From Lactiplantibacillus plantarum (GTDB taxonomy: Bacteria > Bacillota > Bacilli > Lactobacillales > Lactobacillaceae), in contig NZ_CP039121.1 of the NCBI RefSeq assembly GCF_014131735.1, forward strand, positions 3,178,937 through 3,242,936: a stretch of 64,000 bases of DNA. Direction: 5' to 3'. Numbering within the stretch: the first letter of the stretch is position 1; each line of letters begins with the position of its first letter. Below the pieces are notes generated by a model. The model saw only the letters and a list, made by a program, of their open reading frames with translations, was not told where the DNA came from and ran no database searches. The translations under genes were made by a program, and so were the position numbers. Positions 7,868 through 15,805 of the stretch are shown here, piece by piece.

Positions 7868-8293
7868 ATGACAGTAGCAATTCGTTATCAAACTCGCAAT
7901 GGCAATACACAAGCATTTGCCGAACAAATCGCTAGCGTGGCAGGTGTTCCAGCACAATCCATCGATACACCTGTCGAACAAGCTGACACACTCTTTTTTG
8001 GCGGCGGTACTTATTTTATGAAACCCGACAAAACCGCATCTGCTTTTATGAAGAACCTTGATCCGACTAAGATCAAACAAATCGCCCTATTCACAACTTC
8101 TGGCGGACCAGAAATGGTTTCAGACAAAGCCCTGACAAAGATTGCCACCGAAAAGGGCATTCCCGTCATCGGCCACTTCCACCAAGTCATGGGTGGCAAA
8201 GGAATGAAAATCATCGGCAGTACTGGCGGCAAGCTCAAAGATGAGCAGATTGAACTCGTTAAGGAATTCGCTCAAAAAATGTTAGCTCAATAA
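7868..8293 (+). CDS. Flavodoxin-family protein
   Basis: The 141-residue protein has the flavodoxin fold. An N-terminal phosphate-binding loop YQTRNGNTQAFAE binds the FMN phosphate, and the 50s loop FGGGTYFMK and the later TTSGGPEM segment fit FMN ring contacts. It is probably a cytoplasmic one- or two-electron carrier or a quinone-reductase-like protein. It is monocistronic, with a good ribosome binding site and a strong terminator 11 bases after the stop. Specific partner unknown. Confidence 0.75.
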   Translation: MTVAIRYQTRNGNTQAFAEQIASVAGVPAQSIDTPVEQADTLFFGGGTYFMKPDKTASAFMKNLDPTKIKQIALFTTSGGPEMVSDKALTKIATEKGIPVIGHFHQVMGGKGMKIIGSTGGKLKDEQIELVKEFAQKMLAQ

Positions 8294-8303
8294 TGATTTG
8301 ACG

Positions 8304-8346
8304 GCGCTCGCGTTGACTGAAAAAGTCAATGCGAGCGCTATTTTTG
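8304..8346 (+). terminator. Terminator after the flavodoxin gene
   Basis: A 15-base stem (8304-8318 with 8324-8338, one G-U pair) around GAAAA is followed by TATTTTT. Confidence 0.9.
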
Positions 8347-8362
8347 GATTAGTGCTGAAGAC

Positions 8363-9250
8363 CTAATTAGCCCGTCTAATTTGACGTAGGACGTCAATGC
8401 ACCGCTGCTGATTAGCGTTAGGCAAAAAGGACTTCCGCACCGCCAGTTGCATGTAACAGTGTAATTGCTCTTGGGCAGCTAGTGGAATCCCTACAACCTG
8501 ATCACTTAGCACTACGGAATCTGCAATGACCACCCCAACACCAACGTTTTGAGCAACTAGACCTTCGACTAACGCGTTGGTAGCTGCCTCGTAGACGATT
8601 TTAGGCTGTATGTGGCCGCGCTGACAATATTGTTCTAATGCTAACCGTGGTAATGCGTGTTTAGGACGAGCGATGATAGGCACTCCTTGTAAGTCAGTTG
8701 CTCGAATCGTTTTTAAGTGACTTAATGGACTATTGACATTGGCCAAGACCTGCATCTGATGTTCCTCTAAGATGCTCACCCGTAAATCCGTGGCACGTTC
8801 TGGGACCAAAGTTGAAAAAACCGCTGCGTCTAACTTGCCTTGCCGCAAGTCAACTAACAATTGTTCTGAATCAGCAACGGTCGTTGTGACCTGGTCTAAT
8901 AAATCAACTGAGATAAATTTTTTTATCACCCGGGGAAGCCAAATACCACCCGCAACATTGGAAAATCCGAGCCGAACTTGCTGCTCATTAGCGTGATGAA
9001 CTTCCAGTGCCATCTGCGCAACGTCTTTTAAGAGTTGCTTAGACTTAATATACAAGGTCCGCCCCGCTGCCGTCGTTACTAGTTGGGCCCGATGGTTGGC
9101 CTGCGTTAGTAATACTGCTTGGTATTCTTCTTCCAATCGTCGTAAAGCTGCAGAAATAGCCGGTTGTGTGACGTGAAACTTGGTCGCCGTGGCCGTGTAA
9201 TTTCCCGTTTCAACTAATGAACAGAAGTACTTTAAATCGCGTTCATTCAC
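8363..9250 (-). CDS. LysR-family transcriptional regulator
   Basis: The protein is about 295 residues. The N-terminal winged helix-turn-helix (DLKYFCSLVETGNYTATA, then KFHVTQPAISAALRRLE) is characteristic, followed by the LysR co-inducer-binding domain. The GTG at 9250 is preferred because GGGGG lies 7 bases upstream; the in-frame ATG at 9268 has no ribosome binding site. It is encoded next to the DASS transporter in the same direction and close to the divergent flavoprotein reductase, so it is the likely regulator of that pair, perhaps through the dyads in 10776-11240. Its ligand is probably the organic acid handled by the module (inference). Confidence 0.8.
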   Translation of the reverse strand: MNERDLKYFCSLVETGNYTATATKFHVTQPAISAALRRLEEEYQAVLLTQANHRAQLVTTAAGRTLYIKSKQLLKDVAQMALEVHHANEQQVRLGFSNVAGGIWLPRVIKKFISVDLLDQVTTTVADSEQLLVDLRQGKLDAAVFSTLVPERATDLRVSILEEHQMQVLANVNSPLSHLKTIRATDLQGVPIIARPKHALPRLALEQYCQRGHIQPKIVYEAATNALVEGLVAQNVGVGVVIADSVVLSDQVVGIPLAAQEQLHCYMQLAVRKSFLPNANQQRCIDVLRQIRRAN

Positions 9251-9297
9251 GTCAACGCCCCCATTCAATCTATTTAATACCTAATTTTAACACGAAA

Positions 9298-9341
9298 GAT
9301 GCGGCAAATCGTGGTCAGGATCAATCACGACTTACCGCATC
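9298..9341 (-). terminator. Imperfect stem-loop between the transporter and the LysR gene
   Basis: GATGCGG ... CCGCATC with 18 positions pairing apart from wobble positions; only a short T-run follows. It lies 19 bases beyond the transporter stop codon. Confidence 0.55.
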
Positions 9342-9359
9342 TATATTGCTCAGTTAGTC

Positions 9360-10775
9360 TTACCAAAAGCCTAATAACTTGGTCCACAGCAAGCCCCCAC
9401 CTAACCAGATGACGTTAAAAATAACCCCAATAATTGCACTCAATCGCCACCACTCCGCACTAGTCACATAGCCTGTACTTGACAATAATGCCGCGGGCCC
9501 GGCCGAGTACGGCGTCGTTGACAAGTTGATTGAACCAGCAAATGCCAATAGTAACGCCGCTAAAACATGGGGAACACCGGCACCAATGGCGATGGATAAA
9601 AAGCCAGCATATAACGCCGAAATCTGTGTTGAAACACTCGGAAACATGTAATGTAAGTAAAAATAAGCTAAAAACAGGATAATGAGCACGCTAATCCAGT
9701 TCATACCATTCAGTAAATGACCTAACGTTTTGGAAAACCATGGGAAAAAGCCTAGTGTCATTAGCTTCTTAGACATCATCATGATGATCGATAACCAGAC
9801 TAAAATATTCCAAGCAAAATGTTCATTGAGCAAATCGTTAGTCGTTAACACGCCCGTAATCAGCAAAATAACAACTGCAATAAAACTTACTTCGGTCGCA
9901 TCGATGCCAATTTTAGTCCCGATCAACCATAAAACAATCGCTAAAATAAAGGTAATTGACATAATTTTTTCACTAGCTGTCATTTTTCCAAGTGCGGCCA
10001 AACGCGTCGTTGCCCAGCGGTGCGCGTCTGGCGTTTGTTTCACCTCAGGGGGATAGACTTTATATAGTACCCATGGAATAATTAGTAGCGATAAAATACC
10101 TGGGACACAAGCAGCCATAAACCATTGCATCCAAGTTACCGTGATTCCCTGCATCTTAGCTAAACCAATAGCCACCATGTTGCCAGCTAAACCGGTCAAA
10201 AACAAGCCTGATGTAATATTATTAACTTCATATTCATTAAAAACTAGAAATGAGCCTAATTTTCGCTGTGTGCCCTGTTTCGGATCAGATCCCATTTCAC
10301 GAGAAAGATTATCAATAATGGGATACATAATCCCGTTGACCCGCGCATTATTGCTAGGAATACCAATCGCCAATACGGCATCAACAAAGGATAAGGCGTA
10401 TGCTAAGCTCAGCGTGCGCTTGCCAAATAAACTGACAAACAGATAGGCGATCCGCTTGCCAAGTCCTGATTTAATAAAACCAGCAGCCATGAACATGCAC
10501 ATGGCAACCATCCACGCCGTCGAATTACCAAAACCAGTAGCGACTTCGTCCATCGTAAAAACACCCGTTAACGTCGCAACAACAATCCCAATCAGCGTGA
10601 CGGCCATCATCGGTAATGGCTTGGTAATACAAGCAATAATCGTTGCCACAAAAATTGCAAATAAGTGCCACGCCATAATACTAATTGCTACTGGTCGTAG
10701 TGGCGTAACTAGCCATAACCCAATTCCAAAAATTAGCGGTAACAGAAAGCCCTTCCATTTTATTTCACTCAACAT
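9360..10775 (-). CDS. DASS/CitT-family organic anion transporter
   Basis: A polytopic membrane protein of about 471 residues with around a dozen hydrophobic segments. It carries the two asparagine/serine/threonine-rich substrate loops of the divalent anion:sodium symporter family, seen here as NEYEVNNITSG in the first half and INLSTTPYSAGPAALLSS in the second. Members move citrate, succinate, 2-oxoglutarate, malate or tartrate, often by exchange. The ATG at 10775 is 8 bases after AGGAGG; the upstream GTG at 10781 is too close. It is divergent from a fumarate reductase-like flavoprotein, so an electron-acceptor/product antiport role is plausible. Substrate not determined by the sequence. Confidence 0.82.
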   Translation of the reverse strand: MLSEIKWKGFLLPLIFGIGLWLVTPLRPVAISIMAWHLFAIFVATIIACITKPLPMMAVTLIGIVVATLTGVFTMDEVATGFGNSTAWMVAMCMFMAAGFIKSGLGKRIAYLFVSLFGKRTLSLAYALSFVDAVLAIGIPSNNARVNGIMYPIIDNLSREMGSDPKQGTQRKLGSFLVFNEYEVNNITSGLFLTGLAGNMVAIGLAKMQGITVTWMQWFMAACVPGILSLLIIPWVLYKVYPPEVKQTPDAHRWATTRLAALGKMTASEKIMSITFILAIVLWLIGTKIGIDATEVSFIAVVILLITGVLTTNDLLNEHFAWNILVWLSIIMMMSKKLMTLGFFPWFSKTLGHLLNGMNWISVLIILFLAYFYLHYMFPSVSTQISALYAGFLSIAIGAGVPHVLAALLLAFAGSINLSTTPYSAGPAALLSSTGYVTSAEWWRLSAIIGVIFNVIWLGGGLLWTKLLGFW

Positions 10776-11240
10776 CTGCACTTCCTCCTAATCTTCATAT
10801 AATTGTTAAGATTTTCACATATCTTGCCATTAACGGTTGTTTGCCGTTTTTCAATATCACCATAACTTAATTTATAAGTCTGTCAATTTAAATTTAGTTG
10901 TAGTTGCTTGAGGTGTCGCAATAAAACCCGTTATATACAGCCTACAGGGACCTGTTTGCGATTAAAAATACCTGAAATTATCATAGCGACTAGTGCCTTT
11001 TATCGGACACTTTTATAAATAGAATTTATAAAAAGCTAAAATAAAGTTTGCCACTTGCTTAATTCTCACTAAAGTTTCGACAACCCGTCAAATTAATCAC
11101 AGCTTGTTATCCTTGTCACAATAGCATTCTGTTGGCTTCGTTAAAATTAACGGTTGTTTTTTCTAGGTAACTATTTATATTGAAAGCGTAAACAATCCGT
11201 GTACTTATCCAACTAAAAAACTAATAAAGGAATGTTAATT
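10776..11240. promoter_or_regulatory. Divergent promoter region of the transporter and flavoprotein reductase
   Basis: A 465-base gene-free region. ATTAACGGTTGTTT occurs twice in direct orientation, at 10829-10842 and 11146-11159, one copy near each gene. TTTATAAA occurs twice (11012-11019 and 11025-11032), forming a dyad of the size LysR regulators recognise. A CcpA-type cre matching WGNAANCGNWNNCW is at 11181-11194. Together they suggest LysR-type activation plus carbon catabolite control. Confidence 0.5.
11181..11194 (+). promoter_or_regulatory. cre box (CcpA operator)
   Basis: TGAAAGCGTAAACA satisfies the degenerate cre consensus at all 14 positions and lies 47-60 bases upstream of the reductase ATG, a position expected to block transcription in the presence of preferred sugars. 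Confidence 0.65.
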
Positions 11241-13610
11241 ATGAAATATATTGCCTTGATTGGTACGGCGGCACAACAGTCTTACAACCGTGAATTATTA
11301 CAATTTATGAAGCATCATTTTAGTCAACGGGCTACCATTGACGTTAATGAAATTACAGGGATTCCCCTTTTTAATGAACCAACTCAAAATCATATCCCGG
11401 CGACCGTTCAAGCCTTAAATGATAAAATTAGCCAGGCCGATGGGGTGATCATCGGGGTACCCGAATACGATCATGCCATTCCGGCCGCACTCAAGAACGT
11501 TATTGAATGGCTTTCTTACCAGCTCCACCCCTTTGCTAATAAACCGGTCATGTTAGTTGGTACTTCCCTTGGCGTACAGGGGACGTGCCGTGCTCAAGGT
11601 GACTTACGCAATATTCTCAATGCGCCCGGAGTTGATGCTCAGGTACTCCCTGGCAATGAATACATGTTAAGCTACGCTGCTAAAGCCTTTGATCAGAATG
11701 GTCAAATGACCGATGCCCCTTCTATCAAGTTCTTGGAACGGTGCTTCGATAACTTTGAAAAATACGTTAAGGCACTCAACGGCACGCCCGCGCTCAATGT
11801 GAACTGGCACGGTAACTACGACGTTATCGTTTTAGGCTTTGGTGGTGCCGGTGCTTCAGCGGCTCGTTTTGCTGCTGATAATGGTGCCCACGTACTAGTA
11901 GTTGATGCGGCACCATTTGGCCGTGAAGGTGGCAACACCCGCTACTCCGCCCAACACGTCGTTACGGGTGAAAGCTTAGATAAACTAACCGCTTATTATC
12001 AAGCACTGGGCGCGCCATTCAGTACCCCTACTAAGACACTCAACGCCTATTTAAGCGGTATGAGTAAAATTCCAGCATATTTTGAAAAATATCTGGGGAT
12101 TAAAGCCGTTAGTTGGAAACATGATATTAAACCCGGTGATGCCGTTGCCATCAAGAAAACCATGGCGGAATACCCAGAACTAGCCGGAAGTGATACGATT
12201 GACTTTGCCCTCGTTCACAAACGTGATAAAGACGCTGCATTATGGAAACTACTCCGGCAAAAAGTCCTTGAACGAGCTGACAATATTGACGTTTGGTTGG
12301 ACTCACGGGCACAACATTTGATCCAAGATCCTAATACTAAAGTGATCCAAGGGGTCCAAATCAAACGGGGCGAACGACTGCTTAATATCCATGCCAATAA
12401 TGGCGTCGTTTTAGCTATGGGTGGTTTTGAAAACAATCCTGAGTTAAAGCAAACCTACTTGCACAGTGATAATCTGACACCACTTGGGACGCTCTATAAC
12501 CGCGGTGATGGTATCAAAATGGCTCAAGAAGTTGATGCCAAAATGTGGCACATGACCAATTATGAATCTCACGGTATCTTACCTGGAATCACCTTCAAAG
12601 AAGACGCCAATGAACGGGGCCGTCAAATTGAACACTGGCCTTTATTAAAGAACGGTAGTATTTTCGTTATCGCTGATGATGGGACACGCTACTTCCAAGA
12701 AGACGCTAAGCACCGTCACGGACACGTTTACACACATGGCTCTTGGCTAATCCCAATGAATAATCAGCACCCCTACTTAATTTTTGATCAAACCCAGTAC
12801 GATGCCTTCAAACAAGAAGAAAGTCAGGCTGGTCAGTTACCGTATCCGAAATTCATGACCAAACTCGTTTCCGCGCCAACGATTGCACAATTGGCCGCCA
12901 AATTGGGAGTTCCTGCTAATAATCTACAACAGACGGTAACTGACTTTAATCACTACACAGAAGTGGGACGTGATTTTGAATTTGATCGTGATCCGCAAAC
13001 GATGCGTCAACTGGACGATGGCCCTTACTATGCCATTGCTACGACCAATGACGTCCTCAACACGCAAGGGGGGCCACAACGCAATGAAAATGCCCAAATT
13101 CTCAACGTCAATGACGAACCTATTCCACACTTGTTCGGCGCTGGTGAATTAGGCGGTATCGTTGCAAACTGCTATCAAGGTGGTGGTAATTTAGCCGAAT
13201 GTTTGATCTTTGGTAAGTTAGCCGGTGAAAACGCTGCTCGTCCAAAGGTAGATAGTGAATCTGTCACCGCCAACGAAGCCAACGGAATTAATGACCTTGT
13301 TGATGGCGAAACAGCATCTAATGTTAAACTGGCCGCTGATCAATATCTCGGCAGTTCTAATGCCGGGCTAGGTGGCAAAGTTATTGTGCGTGTGACTTAC
13401 AACGACCATAAAATTCAAGCAGTCGATGTTATTCAACACCATGAAAGTGAAGATGTTGGTTTAACCGCTATCGATCAAATTCCACAAGAAATTGTGGCAG
13501 CCAACTCCACTAGCGTTGACGCCGTTTCAGGTGCCTCTGCATCTAGCCGAGCTATTAAAGAAGCGGTCCAAAATGCGCTGAAACAAGTCAAAGATTCAGT
13601 CACGAATTAA
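11241..13610 (+). CDS. Three-domain flavoprotein reductase (FMN reductase + fumarate reductase-like FAD domain + covalent FMN-binding domain)
   Basis: About 789 residues. Residues 1-175 are an NAD(P)H:FMN reductase domain (PEYDHAIPAALKN at 74-86). About 195-670 is a fumarate reductase/KsdD-like FAD domain with the Rossmann GFGGAGAS at 199-206. The C-terminal 90 residues are an FMN_bind domain with DAVSGASASS (760-769), the motif to which ApbE attaches FMN. No signal peptide or haem motif is seen, so it is a soluble cytoplasmic NAD(P)H-to-enoate reductase. The architecture resembles L. plantarum hydroxycinnamate reductase. The usual fumarate-binding HTxGG and arginine motifs are replaced (NTQGG; CYQGGGN), so the substrate is probably not fumarate. 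The ATG at 11241 is chosen because AAAGGA would overlap the in-frame ATG at 11232. Confidence 0.85.
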   Translation: MKYIALIGTAAQQSYNRELLQFMKHHFSQRATIDVNEITGIPLFNEPTQNHIPATVQALNDKISQADGVIIGVPEYDHAIPAALKNVIEWLSYQLHPFANKPVMLVGTSLGVQGTCRAQGDLRNILNAPGVDAQVLPGNEYMLSYAAKAFDQNGQMTDAPSIKFLERCFDNFEKYVKALNGTPALNVNWHGNYDVIVLGFGGAGASAARFAADNGAHVLVVDAAPFGREGGNTRYSAQHVVTGESLDKLTAYYQALGAPFSTPTKTLNAYLSGMSKIPAYFEKYLGIKAVSWKHDIKPGDAVAIKKTMAEYPELAGSDTIDFALVHKRDKDAALWKLLRQKVLERADNIDVWLDSRAQHLIQDPNTKVIQGVQIKRGERLLNIHANNGVVLAMGGFENNPELKQTYLHSDNLTPLGTLYNRGDGIKMAQEVDAKMWHMTNYESHGILPGITFKEDANERGRQIEHWPLLKNGSIFVIADDGTRYFQEDAKHRHGHVYTHGSWLIPMNNQHPYLIFDQTQYDAFKQEESQAGQLPYPKFMTKLVSAPTIAQLAAKLGVPANNLQQTVTDFNHYTEVGRDFEFDRDPQTMRQLDDGPYYAIATTNDVLNTQGGPQRNENAQILNVNDEPIPHLFGAGELGGIVANCYQGGGNLAECLIFGKLAGENAARPKVDSESVTANEANGINDLVDGETASNVKLAADQYLGSSNAGLGGKVIVRVTYNDHKIQAVDVIQHHESEDVGLTAIDQIPQEIVAANSTSVDAVSGASASSRAIKEAVQNALKQVKDSVTN

Positions 13611-13640
13611 GCACAATTCAAAGCGAATATGTATTTGAGA

Positions 13641-13673
13641 ACATCACGTAACTCACGAGTTGCGTGATGTTTT
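13641..13673 (+). terminator. Terminator after the flavoprotein reductase gene
   Basis: A 13-base stem with one G-U pair (13641-13653 with 13658-13670) around CACG, followed by TTT. Confidence 0.8.
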
Positions 13674-13689
13674 AGTGTCCCGTGGCGAA

Positions 13690-13705
13690 AGTTTCACGTG
13701 AAACA
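13690..13705. other. parS-like site, one mismatch
   Basis: AGTTTCACGTGAAACA differs from the parS consensus only at the first base. It is intergenic, just past the terminator of the flavoprotein reductase and before the FusB-family promoter. Confidence 0.8.
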
Positions 13706-13776
13706 TTTTAGGACTTACGGTATTTGATTTCCAAATATAAGTTATGCAAGGTGCCTATCAAAACAGACACCATCTA

Positions 13777-13805
13777 TTGCCAAAATCAACAACATCCGTT
13801 ATACT
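13777..13805 (+). promoter_or_regulatory. Sigma-A type promoter of the FusB-family gene
   Basis: TTGCCA (13777-13782), a 17-base spacer and TATACT (13800-13805). Transcription would start near 13812, about 40 bases before the leader ORF. Confidence 0.75.
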
Positions 13806-13850
13806 GTTTATCGCTGTGGCTATAATCGGCCACAAATAAGGAGATGATTA

Positions 13851-13895
13851 ATGATGATGGCATCATTATCTGTACGCAAAAGTGCTGCTCGTTAG
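13851..13895 (+). CDS. Leader peptide of the FusB-family attenuator
   Basis: A 14-codon ORF, MMMASLSVRKSAAR, begins 7 bases after AAGGAG (13838-13843) and ends at TAG 13893-13895. It is followed within two bases by the competing stems that bury the ribosome binding site of the downstream gene. Its position, size and ribosome binding site fit a regulatory leader whose translation, or stalling, controls the downstream gene. A longer in-frame reading of the main gene from 13844 starts directly against the same AAGGAG and is unlikely. Confidence 0.7.
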   Translation: MMMASLSVRKSAAR

Positions 13896-13950
13896 CGACA
13901 CTTTTCGACAGAACCTTTCAGAGAAGTGTCTGGTTTGAATCTGAAAGGAA
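13878..13950 (+). promoter_or_regulatory. Translational attenuator: mutually exclusive stems upstream of the FusB-family gene
   Basis: Four segments can pair in two ways. Segment 1 (AAAAGTG, 13878-13884, inside the leader ORF) pairs with CACTTTT (13899-13905). GACACTTTTC (13897-13906) instead pairs with GAGAAGTGTC (13921-13930). CCTTTCAGA (13914-13922) pairs with TCTGAAAGG (13940-13948), which contains the Shine-Dalgarno AAAGGAA (13944-13950). The second and third pairings share 13921-13922 and interleave, so they exclude each other. In the 1:2 plus 3:4 state the ribosome binding site is hidden; a ribosome held on the leader would free it. This is the classic erm-type layout, read directly from complementarity. 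Confidence 0.72.
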
Positions 13951-13957
13951 TTATATT

Positions 13958-14605
13958 ATGCAACCGACAATTACCACCTATCAATACAGTTATATTACTC
14001 AGCAAGTCAATCAGTTAATTAGCGCCGAGCTCGCCGTAAACGATCTTCAAATTAGAGCCGTCGTACGGGCACAAGCTATCGAGCGGATTACACCACTGCT
14101 TCCTAGTGACGATCCAATCACCGCTAATTTCTTGTCCCATTTGCAAACGGACCGGCTAACCCGTGCCAAGGCCCCTCAACTACTAGAAACGCTAATTCCG
14201 CTAATTATTCCGTTTCCATCCTTGACGACAAAGCAACTAAGCAAGTTGTTTCGCAAGGTCAAAAAGTTGAAGCAGCCTGTATGGTCACAATTAGCATTAC
14301 ACGAATTGACTTACCTAGGTTGGAATGATGGTGGTAACCAGAAAAAGTATTTAGTAATCCCGGATCATGATCGTCTCATTGGTATCCAGGGAGATCTAGC
14401 ACCACAAACAGTCAAGGGCGTCTGTGCCATTTGCCAAACAATTGGCAACGTCGCACTCTTTATGTCGACAACCAAGTCATCTGGTCTCGGACCTTACACG
14501 CGTAACGGCAATTACATTTGTCGTGACAGTAATCAGTGTAATCGACAATTGACCGACCCGCAGGCTTTAGCTGACTTTTTAGCAGTTGTCCGTCCAAAAC
14601 GATAA
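13958..14605 (+). CDS. FusB/FusC-family EF-G-binding protein
   Basis: The 215-residue protein has an N-terminal helical domain. Its C-terminal treble-clef zinc-finger domain has cysteines at 156, 159, 188 and 194 (VCAICQ and YICRDSNQCNRQL), the hallmark of FusB-type proteins. These bind elongation factor G and rescue it from the ribosome stalled by fusidic acid. The ATG at 13958 has AAAGGAA 7 bases upstream. It is transcribed alone behind its own promoter and an apparent leader-peptide attenuator, which supports a drug- or stall-induced ribosome protection function. Whether it confers fusidic acid resistance here is not shown by sequence. Confidence 0.85.
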   Translation: MQPTITTYQYSYITQQVNQLISAELAVNDLQIRAVVRAQAIERITPLLPSDDPITANFLSHLQTDRLTRAKAPQLLETLIPLIIPFPSLTTKQLSKLFRKVKKLKQPVWSQLALHELTYLGWNDGGNQKKYLVIPDHDRLIGIQGDLAPQTVKGVCAICQTIGNVALFMSTTKSSGLGPYTRNGNYICRDSNQCNRQLTDPQALADFLAVVRPKR

Positions 14606-14619
14606 TTAAATAAAAATCA

Positions 14620-14660
14620 GGGCCACCAAGAACAGCTGCAACTGTCGTTCTTGGTGGCCC
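14620..14660. terminator. Bidirectional terminator between the FusB-family gene and queD
   Basis: A perfect 14-bp stem (14620-14633 with 14647-14660). The T-run is on the minus strand side (ATTTTTATTTA), so it chiefly serves the queD-like gene, and may also stop the convergent gene. Confidence 0.85.
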
Positions 14661-14671
14661 CTTCATTAATC

Positions 14672-15040
14672 TTATTCGGTGACACTAATACAATAAGCGC
14701 GTGTTGGCGAATCACTAACTTCAATTCGCAACAGTTGCGCCCCGTTGTCTCGCAATGTCTTATCAATCTTGGTAAACAAATACTCCGTGACATTTTCCAC
14801 AGTTGGATTAACGGTTTTAAATTCAGGTAAGTCGTTCAAAAATTTACCTGACAATTCATCCAACGCTTGATGCAAATTTTTTTCAATATCATAAAAAGCA
14901 ACCATCGCATCAACCGTGTGCAATTCACAAACAATTTCCCACGTGTGCGTGTGCTTTTTTCCGGAGCCAGTTGCCCACCGCACCGCATGGCTAGCGTTGA
15001 CATAGGACTTAATTTTGTACGTTCGTTGTTTAGTCGTCAT
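14672..15040 (-). CDS. 6-pyruvoyl-tetrahydropterin synthase / QueD family protein, catalytic Cys absent
   Basis: The 122-residue protein has the T-fold. Zinc ligand histidines are His18 (NASHAV) and His30/His32 (KHTHTWE). In 6-carboxytetrahydropterin synthases a catalytic cysteine lies four residues before the HxH motif; here that position is Ser26 (ATGSGKK). No queC, queE or queF gene is adjacent. It may therefore be a divergent paralogue rather than a working queuosine enzyme. The start has GGGGAGG 7 bases upstream. Single-gene unit, convergent with the FusB-family gene. Confidence 0.75.
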   Translation of the reverse strand: MTTKQRTYKIKSYVNASHAVRWATGSGKKHTHTWEIVCELHTVDAMVAFYDIEKNLHQALDELSGKFLNDLPEFKTVNPTVENVTEYLFTKIDKTLRDNGAQLLRIEVSDSPTRAYCISVTE

Positions 15041-15154
15041 TGCCCAGCCTCCCCTATCAGGTTCAAGTTACCCTCCATCTTAGATGAAACGGTGTCAGTT
15101 GGCAATAGTGTCTGCTGGTAAACAGCTGGTTTCTGCTGCAAAAGTGAGTCTAAA

Positions 15155-15805
15155 TTAGTTGATGATGTGCAAGACTTGCGGCGTAGCAACTCGGTCAGTT
15201 CGAAATTGATTTAACGGTTTTTCAGGTTTCTCATAGCCTAAAGCAATCCCCATCGCCACTACTTTATCTGCAGGCATCCCGAGTGCGTTTCGTACAATGG
15301 CCGGATATTTAACCAGTTCATAAGATGGTACTGACTGTACTCCGCGAGCAGTTGCGGCTAACATTAACGTCTGCGAAAAAGCGCCTAAATCATAGATTGA
15401 CCAACTATTAGGGTTAGCGTCGAGCACGAGATAGGCAATCGCCGGTGCGCGATAAAGATTAGCACGACTATCCCAATAAGTGGTCGGGTCTGAGTCGATC
15501 ACGGGCCGAAAAGTTCCGACCCAGTGCCCCATATTTTGGCTAGAAAACGCCGAAAAATCACCCCGGTGTACTTTGGCGAGATCAGCGTCTTCCGTAATCC
15601 CTTGCTCAGCGGCAGTAGCATAGTGTTGCTTAATATTAGTTAGTGCGTGCCCCGTTGCAATATAGACTTGCCATGGTTGTGAATTACCCCACGAGGGGGT
15701 TTGCTGAGCATCTGTAACAATCGTTGTTAATAACTGTGGCTCAATAGGGTCGTCTTTAAAAGCCCGGACTGAATGCCGGGTGTGAATCGCTTTAATTGTT
15801 TCCAT
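15155..15805 (-). CDS. Nitroreductase family protein
   Basis: The 216-residue FMN nitroreductase-fold protein has the N-terminal TRHSVRAFKDDPI phosphate-binding region and NSQPWQVYIATG, the typical FMN contact segment. The C-terminal VVAMGIALGYEKPEKPLN is also characteristic. These are dimeric NAD(P)H-dependent enzymes acting on quinones, nitroaromatics or enones. It is only distantly like the cla-er protein at 4369. It has its own ribosome binding site (AGGAGC) and no operon partners. The physiological substrate cannot be told. Confidence 0.8.
   Translation of the reverse strand: METIKAIHTRHSVRAFKDDPIEPQLLTTIVTDAQQTPSWGNSQPWQVYIATGHALTNIKQHYATAAEQGITEDADLAKVHRGDFSAFSSQNMGHWVGTFRPVIDSDPTTYWDSRANLYRAPAIAYLVLDANPNSWSIYDLGAFSQTLMLAATARGVQSVPSYELVKYPAIVRNALGMPADKVVAMGIALGYEKPEKPLNQFRTDRVATPQVLHIIN

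Noticed and set aside
9165..9182. parS-like half site (GACGTGAAACTT) inside the LysR gene
   Set aside because: Only one half matches; the central CACGTG is broken.
15041..15115. Resemblance to the TPP riboswitch (CTTGAACCTGAT in the leader of the queD-like gene, minus strand)
   Set aside because: The upstream CTGAGA element is imperfect and the second half (CTGG..CCAG..GNAGGGA) is missing, so the fold cannot form; likely chance.
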